From positions 1-44,022 of the forward strand of contig CAYTMU010000033.1 of assembly GCA_964438975.1 (NCBI GenBank): a stretch of 44,022 bases of DNA, read 5' to 3'. Of the stretch, positions 32,233-40,300 are shown one piece after another (position 1 is the first letter of the stretch; every line of letters starts with the position of its first letter). The position numbers and the translations under genes were made by a program. A model generated the notes under the pieces. The model saw only the letters and a list, made by a program, of their open reading frames with translations, was not told the DNA's origin and did not search any database. The stretch comes from Chryseosolibacter sp964438975. GTDB taxonomy: Bacteria; Bacteroidota; Bacteroidia; Cytophagales; Cyclobacteriaceae.

Positions 32233-33420
32233 TCATCCTTCAAGAGCCTGCACGCCAGGGAGGACTTTTCCTTCGAAGTACTCAAGCAGCGCGCCACCAC
32301 CTGTTGATACGTAGCTGACGTCATCGTTATAGCCGAACTTGGCAACAGCAGCGGCCGAATCCCCGCCGCCGATCAAAGAGAAAGCGCCTTTCTTAGTTGC
32401 CGCTACTACAGCCTCGGCAACCTTTCGTGTTCCTTCGGAGAACTTGTCCATTTCAAATACACCCATTGGACCATTCCAGAGGATTGTCCTGGACTCGGAT
32501 ATCACTTTCGTGAAAACGGCCTGAGCCTGAGGCCCGATGTCGAGTCCCATCCAGCCGTCTTCGATCGCGTTATTGTTGGCGATCGCTGTGTTGGCTGCTG
32601 CGTCGAACTTGTCGGCGACAACAGAATCGATCGGAAGGTGGAGTTCGACACCTTTCTCCTTCGCCTTTCGGATAAGGCTTTGCGCCAGGTCGAGTTTATC
32701 TTCTTCTACAAGCGATTTCCCAACATTCCCTCCCAGCGCTTTGAAGAACGTATAGGCCATGCCGCCGCCGATGATCAGATGATTCACCTTGTTCAACAAT
32801 TGCTCTATGATGAGGATCTTGTCGGATATCTTCGCGCCGCCCATGATGGCAGTAAATGGTTTCTCACCGGTCTCAAGGACTTTCTTCGCATTTGCGAGTT
32901 CTGCTGCCATGACCAGGCCTGCACATTTTTCCCTGAAGAACTGTGCGACAATCGTCGTGGAGGCGTGCGCCCGGTGGGCAGTGCCGAACGCATCATTCAC
33001 ATAGATGTCGCCGAGTGTTGCCAGCTGTTCAGCGAAGCCCGTATCTCCCTTCTCTTCCTGTTTGTGAAAGCGCAGGTTCTCAAGCAATAGTACTTCGCCG
33101 GCCTTTAATGCGTTGGCTTTGGCAGTCGCCTCCTCGCCGATACAATCGGATGCGAACTGCACAGGGCGACCGAGCAATTCCTCTGTGGTTTTCCGCGTGT
33201 GCTTCAATGAATATTTTTCTTCCGGTCCTTCTTTCGGGCGACCGAGGTGTGACATCAGGATACAGCTACCGCCATCATCAAGGATTTTCGCCAGAGTCGG
33301 AATGGTGGCCCGAATGCGGTTGTCGTCGGTGACATGGAAACTCTTATCGAGCGGTACATTGAAGTCGACCCGAATGAGAGCCTTCTTTCCTTTGAAGTTG
33401 ATGTCGTTGATCGTTTTCAT
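32233..33420 (-). CDS. pgk: Phosphoglycerate kinase
   Basis: A 395-residue cytosolic glycolytic enzyme, normal length. RVDFNVPLDKSFHVTDDNRI and MSHLGRPKEGPEEKYSLK are the N-domain phosphoglycerate-binding basic patch; NDAFGTAHRAHAST follows. The C-domain has AIMGGAKISDKI, the ATP-binding IGGGMAYTF, NGPMGVFEMD and the closing GGGDSAAAVAKFG. It transfers phosphate from 1,3-bisphosphoglycerate to ADP. The next gene upstream on the same strand is 6-phosphofructokinase, 115 bases away, an unusual but sensible pairing of glycolytic enzymes; co-transcription is possible, and no terminator hairpin was confirmed between them. Confidence 0.98.
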   Translation of the reverse strand: MKTINDINFKGKKALIRVDFNVPLDKSFHVTDDNRIRATIPTLAKILDDGGSCILMSHLGRPKEGPEEKYSLKHTRKTTEELLGRPVQFASDCIGEEATAKANALKAGEVLLLENLRFHKQEEKGDTGFAEQLATLGDIYVNDAFGTAHRAHASTTIVAQFFREKCAGLVMAAELANAKKVLETGEKPFTAIMGGAKISDKILIIEQLLNKVNHLIIGGGMAYTFFKALGGNVGKSLVEEDKLDLAQSLIRKAKEKGVELHLPIDSVVADKFDAAANTAIANNNAIEDGWMGLDIGPQAQAVFTKVISESRTILWNGPMGVFEMDKFSEGTRKVAEAVVAATKKGAFSLIGGGDSAAAVAKFGYNDDVSYVSTGGGALLEYFEGKVLPGVQALEG

Positions 33421-33535
33421 GATGCGTAACTGCGTTCTCTGAGGCGTCGCACACCGGCGTGCGCGGCGGTGACGGCGAATTTAATAAATGGTCCGGATGC
33501 TCCGGCGATTTTTGCGGGTTTTTTCGGATGCGAGA

Positions 33536-34627
33536 TCAATCTCCGAAGCAGATACCCAGCCCGCGCGCAGCGCTGACGAGAAAGGAATGCTTGTCGACGA
33601 GTCGCGGTTCGCGTATTGCCTCCTCCAGCATTACGGCCGTGACCGTATTATTCCGGAATGAGACCATTTTGCCGAATTGCTTTTCGAGCGCGAGTTCAAA
33701 CGCTTTAACACCCATGATACTTGCCAGAACCCTGTCGTAGGCTGTCGGGCTACCGCCGCGTTGTACGTGCCCGAGCACTGTCTCGCGAATCTCGGCTTTA
33801 CAACCCACGTCCTTGAGCTGTTTCGACAACGCATAGGCTACTCCTCCGAGCCGCACGTGCTCAGAGTCGGGCTGACCTTCTTGCGCAGTCACGGTTCCTG
33901 CTTTCGGTATCGCTCCTTCGGCGATCACAACGTTGGCGAAGCCTCGTCCGTTTCGATAGCGCAGGTTGAGACGCCGTGCGACCTTGTCAATATCATAGGG
34001 AATCTCCGGTATGAGGCAAACTTCGGCACCGCCGGCGATGGCGGTGTGAAGAGCGATCCACCCGGCATCGCGTCCCATGACTTCCATGATCATGACGCGG
34101 TGGTGACTCTCGGCTGTAGACACCAGCTTATCGAAGCTGTCGGTAGCGATCTGAACGGCCGTTTGAAATCCAAACGTCACGTCTGTGGCGCCGAGGTCAT
34201 TATCGATCGTCTTGGGTACGCCGATGATCGGCGTACCCTTTTCGAAGAGCGCACTGGATATCTTCTGCGATCCATCGCCGCCAATGTTGATGATCGCGTC
34301 GAAGCCGAGATCTTTGAGCCGTTTTGCGAGCTCATCGGTCCGGTCGACGAAGGTGATGGTGCCATCCGCCTGTTGGACGGGAAACTTAAGTGGATTGCCT
34401 TTGTTGGTTGTCTTCAGGATGGTGCCGCCTTTTACGTGAATACCTCCCGTCTTTGCCGACGTCAGACGCATCAACTCGGGCGGATCTCGGAATACGCCAT
34501 TGAAGGCCTCAATGCTCCCATATACTTCCCACCCTGTCTCTTGGCGGGCGCGTTTGCATATTCCTCTGATAACAGCGTTAAGTCCCGGACAATCACCTCC
34601 TCCGGTGAGGATGAGCAATTTCTTCAT
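33536..34627 (-). CDS. pfkA: 6-phosphofructokinase
   Basis: A 363-residue cytosolic enzyme phosphorylating fructose 6-phosphate. LTGGGDCPGLNAVIRG opens the nucleotide-binding fold; GGDGSQKIS holds Gly119, the ATP-type residue (equivalent to E. coli Gly104, Asp in PPi enzymes). GVPKTIDNDL holds Lys139, a residue typical of PPi-type or long-form enzymes (Gly in E. coli at 124). The catalytic Asp is probably Asp142. MEVMGRDAGWIALHTA and GHVQRGGSPTAYDR are standard. The Gly/Lys mix belongs to a mixed-substrate group; ATP use is more likely, but PPi use cannot be ruled out. It lies between sua5 and pgk on the same strand. Confidence 0.95.
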   Translation of the reverse strand: MKKLLILTGGGDCPGLNAVIRGICKRARQETGWEVYGSIEAFNGVFRDPPELMRLTSAKTGGIHVKGGTILKTTNKGNPLKFPVQQADGTITFVDRTDELAKRLKDLGFDAIINIGGDGSQKISSALFEKGTPIIGVPKTIDNDLGATDVTFGFQTAVQIATDSFDKLVSTAESHHRVMIMEVMGRDAGWIALHTAIAGGAEVCLIPEIPYDIDKVARRLNLRYRNGRGFANVVIAEGAIPKAGTVTAQEGQPDSEHVRLGGVAYALSKQLKDVGCKAEIRETVLGHVQRGGSPTAYDRVLASIMGVKAFELALEKQFGKMVSFRNNTVTAVMLEEAIREPRLVDKHSFLVSAARGLGICFGD

Positions 34628-34672
34628 GGTGCGTAAGTAAGATTGTAATCTACTATAAAACGAGGACTTACA

Positions 34673-35635
34673 CTACCGGGTGCCGGGAGGGATCGCTGCT
34701 GCCCGTCGCAGCCGATCATTGATCGCTCGTCCAAGTCCTTCGTCCGGCACGTACTCTGCCAGGATAATGTCAGTGTCAGTGTCATCGAGTTGTCGCAGCG
34801 CCGAAAAGAAATTGCGTGCAGCTTCCTCGAGGTTTCCGTGCGGCGATAGCACGGCCTGGGTACGTGTGTCGAAGTTGTGTTGAAAAGACAATACAGCAAT
34901 GCGCTCAGACGGGGCGTTTGTCAGCAGTTCACTCAGGTTACCCACGATGATCTTCTTGCGCGGAGCATAGTGACTCTGCAACTGTCCGGGTGCCTTGGGG
35001 TTGGACGAGGAATGGGTTTGAAGTCCGACTTCGCCAATCACTTGCTCGATGAATTCAATTGCCAGACCACCGGTTCGCAGCACAATCCCGTGGTTGTCCT
35101 CAAAGCCGACTATCGTTGATTCGATACCTACTGCACACGGACCTCCGTCGAGAATGTACGCGATCCGATCGCCGAGTTGTGCGTTGACATGCGCGGGTGT
35201 TGTGGGACTCACATAGCCAAACGGGTTGGCACTCGGTGCGGCCAATGGAAATGGGAGGCTCGAGAGCAGCGCTTGCGTGAGCGGATGATCGGGGCAGCGT
35301 ATACCTACGGTGGGAAGACCTGCCGTAACAAGGTCGGGAACTACCGGTCTTTTTTCGAGAAGTAAGGTCAACGGCCCCGGCCAGAAGGCGTTTGCCAGCG
35401 CGACAGCGGGGGGCGGAATATTCCGCACGAATGCAGAAGCGCGCTCGAGAGAGGGAATATGGACAATCAGTGGATCGAATTCGGGTCTGTCCTTGACTTC
35501 GAATATCGTCGTGACGGCGTGTTCGTCCAGCGCGTTGCCAGCCAGGCCGTATACCGTCTCGGTAGGAATGGCGACAAGTTCCCCCGCTTCAAGGAGTTGC
35601 TTTGCTTTATTTATATCTTTACCGATCTCAGCCAT
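34673..35635 (-). CDS. L-threonylcarbamoyladenylate synthase, Sua5 (two-domain)
   Basis: A 320-residue cytosolic enzyme of the tRNA t6A pathway, making threonylcarbamoyl-AMP from threonine, bicarbonate and ATP. The YrdC domain opens with ELVAIPTETVYGLAGNALD and has VKDRPEFDPLIVH, FWPGPLTLLLE and APSANPFGYVSPT; ILDGGPCAVGIESTIVGF completes it. A linker leads to the Sua5 domain (from about 205; GQLQSHYAPRKKI). The long form is usual for Sua5 rather than TsaC. TACTTTTG, a perfect -7 box, lies only 7 bases before the ATG, so the message may be leaderless. Confidence 0.97.
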   Translation of the reverse strand: MAEIGKDINKAKQLLEAGELVAIPTETVYGLAGNALDEHAVTTIFEVKDRPEFDPLIVHIPSLERASAFVRNIPPPAVALANAFWPGPLTLLLEKRPVVPDLVTAGLPTVGIRCPDHPLTQALLSSLPFPLAAPSANPFGYVSPTTPAHVNAQLGDRIAYILDGGPCAVGIESTIVGFEDNHGIVLRTGGLAIEFIEQVIGEVGLQTHSSSNPKAPGQLQSHYAPRKKIIVGNLSELLTNAPSERIAVLSFQHNFDTRTQAVLSPHGNLEEAARNFFSALRQLDDTDTDIILAEYVPDEGLGRAINDRLRRAAAIPPGTR

Positions 35636-35642
35636 GCGCTGA

Positions 35643-35650
35643 CAAAAGTA
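35643..35650 (-). promoter_or_regulatory. -7 box for the Sua5 gene, very close to the start codon
   Basis: Minus strand TACTTTTG, perfect TAnnTTTG, with 7 bases to the start codon. Transcription starting about 7 bases past such a box would begin at or next to the ATG. No -33 TTG was found at the usual distance. Confidence 0.45.
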
Positions 35651-35696
35651 AAGGTTATGGTGAGATTATTTCCATGCCGTTGTCTTACGAAGGCGT

Positions 35697-35704
35697 TATT
35701 TTTG
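35697..35704 (+). promoter_or_regulatory. -7 box for the glutaminyl cyclotransferase gene
   Basis: TATTTTTG, a perfect TAnnTTTG, 77 bases upstream of the ATG at 35782. The nearest upstream TTG leaves a 14-base gap, shorter than usual for a -33 element. Confidence 0.4.
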
Positions 35705-35781
35705 AAGGTGATGCGCAGAGTCTCCGGATATGGGACGTTGAGAATTCCGGGAAAGATAACAGATAGATGGTACACAGGAGA

Positions 35782-36570
35782 ATGAAAAAAGGTATGCTCA
35801 TCTTCATCCTGATAGTGTTGATGTCGGCATGCGGGAAGAATAATTCCGCGGATACAAATAGTGATCCGACAATTCCTTATTCGTTGAAGATGCGATGGAA
35901 ACATGATACCGAGGCGTGGACACAGGGGTTGCTTATTCATAACGGTCAACTTTATGAAAGCACCGGACAAAAGCACTCGTGGGTCGGTATCATTGATATC
36001 AAGACGGGGAAGCCTGACAAGAAGGTCATCCTCGATGAGAAGTATTTCGGTGAAGGCATCACGATCCTGAACAATAAACTTTATCAACTCACCTGGAAGG
36101 ATCAGGTCGGATTTGTGTACGACCTCGATACATTTGAGAAGATCCGCGAGTTCAACTATTCGACGGAAGGGTGGGGGCTTACACACGATGGCGTGAATCT
36201 GATCATGAGCGATGGAACAGATCGGTTGACGTACCTGGATACGACTTCATTGGAAGCGGTGAGGGAGGTGCGCGTATTCGACGAGCGGGGTCCAGTTACC
36301 AAGCTGAATGAACTGGAATTCATGGAAGGCTTTATAATGGCGAACCGGTGGGAAACAAATCATATTCTAAAGATCGATCCCACGGATGGACAGGTCGTTG
36401 GTTATCTCGATCTGACGCCACTGGCACGCGAAGCCAGAATGGAGAATCCACGGGCGGACGTGCTGAATGGCATTGCTTACCACCCCACGACGAAGCTGTT
36501 GATCGTAACCGGAAAATTCTGGCCGTCGTGCTATGTACTGCAGCTAAACCAATCGAACCATGAGCAATAG
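35782..36570 (+). CDS. Glutaminyl-peptide cyclotransferase, lipoprotein
   Basis: 262 residues from the ATG at 35782, chosen because AGGAG lies just ahead; an in-frame ATG at 35767 adds five residues without improving the signal. Lipobox MSAC gives Cys17 as the lipid anchor. The body is a five-bladed propeller of the plant-type glutamine cyclotransferase family: TEAWTQGLLIHNGQLYESTG at blade 1 (the conserved FTQGL-like motif), FGEGITILNNKLYQLTWKD, STEGWGLTHDGVNLIMSDGT, and LNELEFMEGFIMANRWETN near the active centre, then NGIAYHPTTKLLIVTGKFWP. It converts N-terminal Gln of exported peptides to pyroglutamate. Bacteroidota exported proteins often become N-terminal Gln after signal cleavage (AQ), so the substrate may be the cell's own secretome. 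Confidence 0.93.
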   Translation: MKKGMLIFILIVLMSACGKNNSADTNSDPTIPYSLKMRWKHDTEAWTQGLLIHNGQLYESTGQKHSWVGIIDIKTGKPDKKVILDEKYFGEGITILNNKLYQLTWKDQVGFVYDLDTFEKIREFNYSTEGWGLTHDGVNLIMSDGTDRLTYLDTTSLEAVREVRVFDERGPVTKLNELEFMEGFIMANRWETNHILKIDPTDGQVVGYLDLTPLAREARMENPRADVLNGIAYHPTTKLLIVTGKFWPSCYVLQLNQSNHEQ

Positions 36571-36721
36571 AACCCGATCAATCATCAAAGCCATCGCCGT
36601 GATCCTCGTCCTCCTGGCCGTCCTGATGGACCTCAGCATTGTCATCATCCCCGCCCTTTCGGTCTACAAGTTTTGGATCGTTGTAATAGCGTTCGGGTTG
36701 GTGATTATTAGCTCGAGGTGA
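36560..36721 (+). CDS. Small two-helix membrane protein, unknown
   Basis: 53 residues: MSNRTRSIIKAIAVILVLLA, then VLMDLSIVIIPALSVYKFWI, then VVIAFGLVIISSR. Two hydrophobic segments with a Pro break and a basic start suggest an inner-membrane hairpin. It begins 11 bases before the stop of the glutaminyl cyclotransferase gene in another frame, a typical coupled overlap. No family is recognised. It ends 4 bases before the heptad repeat array. Confidence 0.7.
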   Translation: MSNRTRSIIKAIAVILVLLAVLMDLSIVIIPALSVYKFWIVVIAFGLVIISSR

Positions 36722-36725
36722 TAGC

Positions 36726-36774
36726 GTGAGTAGTGAGTAGTGAGTAGTGAGTAGTGAGTGGTGAGTGGTGAGTA
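36726..36774. repeat. Heptanucleotide tandem array (GTGAGTA)7
   Basis: Seven contiguous seven-base units: four GTGAGTA, two GTGAGTG and one GTGAGTA. It immediately follows the 53-residue membrane protein gene. Its type, in reverse complement, recurs at 36951-36978, so the two arrays flank 176 bases as inverted repeats; the same heptad is found again at 43968-44022. Confidence 0.95.
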
Positions 36775-36950
36775 TGTAGCTTGCGAAGGTTGTGCGACCG
36801 GTAGTCTGGGCGCGGTCAATGTTATTTTGTTTCGATGTTACTGAACAAGAAAGAAGGCTCCGCCTGTTCTCGGTTTTAGCTTCCCCAATAAAGATTCGAA
36901 AACGCACCACCTTAGACCAGTCAGCCGCACGATCAGTAGCAGACACCAAT

Positions 36951-36978
36951 TCACGACTCACCACTCACGACTCACGCA
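36951..36978. repeat. Inverted-orientation heptad array
   Basis: TCACGAC, TCACCAC, TCACGAC, TCACGCA: four seven-base units that on the other strand read GTCGTGA, GTGGTGA, GTCGTGA. They face the 36726-36774 array. The enclosed bases 36775-36950 contain no gene that I can support. Confidence 0.75.
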
Positions 36979-36980
36979 CC

Positions 36981-37328
36981 TCACTGGATCACAATCGTTA
37001 CTTTATTGATCCTCTTTGCTTCCAGCACTTCGGTGCGTTCGCCGCCGCCGGAGTTGTCTTTGTCGTCTTTGCGGATGATGACGTAGTAGGCGATGGCTTT
37101 GAGGTCTTTGAATTTGGCGATGCCGTGTTTGTCTGCGGTCGCCTCCTGGGCGATATTCTCTTCTTTCAGGTAATCGTCTTCTGTTTCAAAAAGCTGGACA
37201 GTAGCACCCGGTACTGTATTACCCAGTTCATCGCGCACGGTGATGTGAAGCGTTGTCTTAATGATCTGGAACGACGTCAGTACCAGGAGAGCGAGTACAC
37301 AAGCGAGAATAGTTTTGTTTAGCTTCAT
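36981..37328 (-). CDS. Small exported protein with carboxypeptidase-regulatory-like fold
   Basis: 115 residues from the ATG at 37328, chosen because it begins the hydrophobic signal (MKLNKTILACVLALLVLTSF); an ATG at 37361 would add 11 residues with no signal character. The mature part reads LHITVRDELGNTVPGATVQL, a clear CarboxypepD_reg-like/Ig-type beta start, and continues through GIAKFKDLKAIAYYVIIRKDD to a closing strand (KVTIVIQ). A Gly-rich GGGER loop interrupts. It may be a periplasmic or surface accessory protein; no catalytic residues are evident. It lies 29 bases downstream of the giant T9SS cargo gene on the same strand, so it may be co-transcribed. Confidence 0.8.
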   Translation of the reverse strand: MKLNKTILACVLALLVLTSFQIIKTTLHITVRDELGNTVPGATVQLFETEDDYLKEENIAQEATADKHGIAKFKDLKAIAYYVIIRKDDKDNSGGGERTEVLEAKRINKVTIVIQ

Positions 37329-37390
37329 ATTGGAGGTATTAACAACACGCAAAATAAGCAATTTTCATTCCACATACTGTCGACCGTGGA

Positions 37391-40300
37391 CTATCTCAGC
37401 AACACAACGCCGCCGCGCTTCTCCTGAATTCCATCTTCCGGGCGGTATGAACTTTTGTACCGGACTACATACGTATACGTTCCTGTTGGAAGCAGTTCAC
37501 CGGCGTTGTTGTTGTAGCCACCGTTCCAGCGAAAATCACGTTCCTGGGTACGGAAAACCATTTCACCCCAGCGATTGAAGATCAATACTTCGAAGTCGTC
37601 GTCGGAGATGAAAAACGTGAAGAGCCGGAAGTTGCGGTTCGTGTGTTCGCCGTTGCCCTGAACATTACTCGTCGGACGGAACGCATTCGGTCCTGTTATT
37701 CTCGGCGTGCAATCTTCGATCAACAGCGTTTCGTCAGAGCTCGGACATCCGTAGATGTTAACAAGTTCCACCGAATACACGCCGGCTTGTGTAGCCGTGT
37801 AGGTTTGATCGCTTTCGTTCAGCACCTGGCCGTTGCGGAACCAGTTGTAGCTGATGAAGCTGGCGCCGGCATCCAGTTGCACCTCGCGTGTGTCATCATC
37901 CGGGTTAGCGGGATCGGGACAAATAATTCCGGTACTCGGAAGACTTCCTTCCGTCACAGGCGAGGGAACGACGTTGAAGTTACGCGTTGTAGCGCACGAG
38001 CCACTCGCACTGGTCGCCGTGACATCGTAGAGTCCGCCCCGGGTGTCGACAAGCGTCTCAGCCGTCTGGCCGGCGATGACCTGGCCATCGAGTCGCCATT
38101 CGTAGGTCACTCCCGGCTGATTAGCTGTAGCCGTCAAGGTGAATGGTTGCCCTTCGCACGGAGGCGTTCCCGTAAGTGCGAAATCGAGATCTCCGGAGAC
38201 TTCTACCGGTACCTCCGGCGAGGAGAATACGCATCCCGTGGCGGAGTTGACGACATCAACACGATACAGCGCTCCATTGTCGGCGGGCGTTGCCGTGATC
38301 TGTTGTCCGCCGGGGATCAGTGTTCCGTCGCGGTACCAACGATACGTATAAGGGCCGGTGGGACTGGCGGTCAGGAAGACGAGGTCCGCACATGCGTCGG
38401 ACTGTATCCATGTCGCATCGACGTTGTTATTGACATTGACCGTGATGGATGTATCGCGCGGACAAAACCCAGCCTCGGTAACCGTCAGTTGGAAGGTGCT
38501 CGGGCCCTGCGGGAGATCTGCGATCTCCAGTCTAAATGCATTTGGGTTCGCGATGTTTCCAGGGCCGGTCCACGTCCAGCCGGTTCCTCCGGTCGCGGTA
38601 ATCGTGACTGGCTCGACACAGGGGTCTGGGTCAAGTGTGACGGGTACACGAGCACTTTCGTTCACGTCAACGGGATCACTACTGGCAGCACAACTGTTGT
38701 CGGTTGTGATTTCCACGACGTATTGACGGTTCTCATTAGACAGTCCTCCTGCGTTTGTCTCGAATGTATGGGCGGCTGCTCCGCCCGTGAGTACTTCACC
38801 GTTTTCTACCGCGGTTCCTGTCGACGTGTCGATGATGCGGTACGCAAGGGGAAATACCAAAGGCCCGGGAGTGCCCGTCGCTGTCACCTGCAAACGAATA
38901 TCGTCACACGTGCCTAGTACACTTGCCGTCACGGTCAGCGCGTCGCTGTCGATGCTGGTTGTGGTCGTCATAGCACAACCGGAAACCTGGTCGCTTACGG
39001 TCACACCATACGTTCCCGCTTCGAGAATCGCCGGTGTACTGGCGGAACTGGGTGCGGTATGGTCGGTACCCGGAGGTATGGCCGTCGGACCGCTGACAAA
39101 ATAGGAGAACAAGCTGCCGACGGGTGATACGAAATCCACTGTGATCTGACCATCGGCGGTGTTACAGGGTCTCGGGCTGTTGTTGTTCACGGTGAAGACC
39201 GGCGATTCATTGATCGTAAAGGTCGTCGAGTCACGAACAAAGCAGGTCGTTACCGGGTCGGTCACCTGTACTTTGTATTCGAAGATCCCGGCAGCGCTCG
39301 TATTGACTTGGTGTGTCTGCGCGGTGCCGGAAGGTGCTCCGTTCAATTCCCACGCAAATGCAGCCCCTGGATTCTGTGCGTCAAGCGGCGTGACCGGTGC
39401 ATTCTGGCAAATGGTGAGATCGGGACCGAGATCGACCTGCGGGCGGTTGTCTGCTGCCATAATGTTTCCGCTGTTCGCACATCCGTTCACGTCTGTGACG
39501 GTCACGGTGTAGATCGCTTGCTGGCTCACACGGATGGTCTCCGTTGTTTCTCCCGTCGACCAGAGATACGTCAGGTCTGGCAAGTCCTGCGGATTCGCGT
39601 CGAGTTCCACTGATCCGGTACAGATCGCCACGGCGTTGGTAGGATCGGGGGGCACGTCATTGATCACCACTTGCTGTGTAAAAACCTCAACAGGTGTTTC
39701 GCACTTATTGCGAATGGTGAGCGTGACGTTGTACGTGCCAGGCAATGCGTATAAGTGCGCGACCTGTGGTCCCCCGTCCGATAGTACCTGTCCATCGCCA
39801 AACACCCAATCGAACTTGTCGATGGCGGGATCCTTGCCCACGGCGTTGAAGTACGTCGAGTCTCCGAGACAGAGTCCCGTGAAGCTGAAGTTCGGCAAGG
39901 TCGTTGGATTGGAGATCTGCTGGATAAAGTTGGGCAGTCCCAGCATGCTGGTATTGCCGGCCAGGTTGAAATCCTGGAGGTTGGTGATATTGGAGAGTTG
40001 CGTGGTATCCTCTGCTGCCTGGAACATCCCCAAGGTGGGACTGTTATTTCGTGCGACATAGATCTGCCCGTCCGGACCGATCTGGATCGCGCCCAGGTCT
40101 GCTGAAGCGTCGACTGCCTGCTTATAGTAAGGCATGCCAAGCGAGTCGAATGCAAACTCATACATCCTGGGTGTTGCGTCGCGCAAGGTGGCGAAGAGCT
40201 TGTTTCCTCCAGGCGATACTTCTACCCCGTAGACCTGACCAGAGGGGCTTTCGAGGTCGGCAGTGCGGAAGTTTGTGACTCGCCCGGTGGAGTCGATGAA

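Noticed and set aside
33677..34636. 319-residue open frame on the plus strand
   Set aside because: It lies entirely antisense to 6-phosphofructokinase, which has full family motifs.
36726..36978. CRISPR array
   Set aside because: Units are contiguous seven-mers without spacers, and there are no cas genes.
37643..38917. 424-residue open frame on the plus strand
   Set aside because: It is antisense to the giant T9SS cargo gene, Arg- and Val-rich, and without any recognisable domain; a composition shadow.
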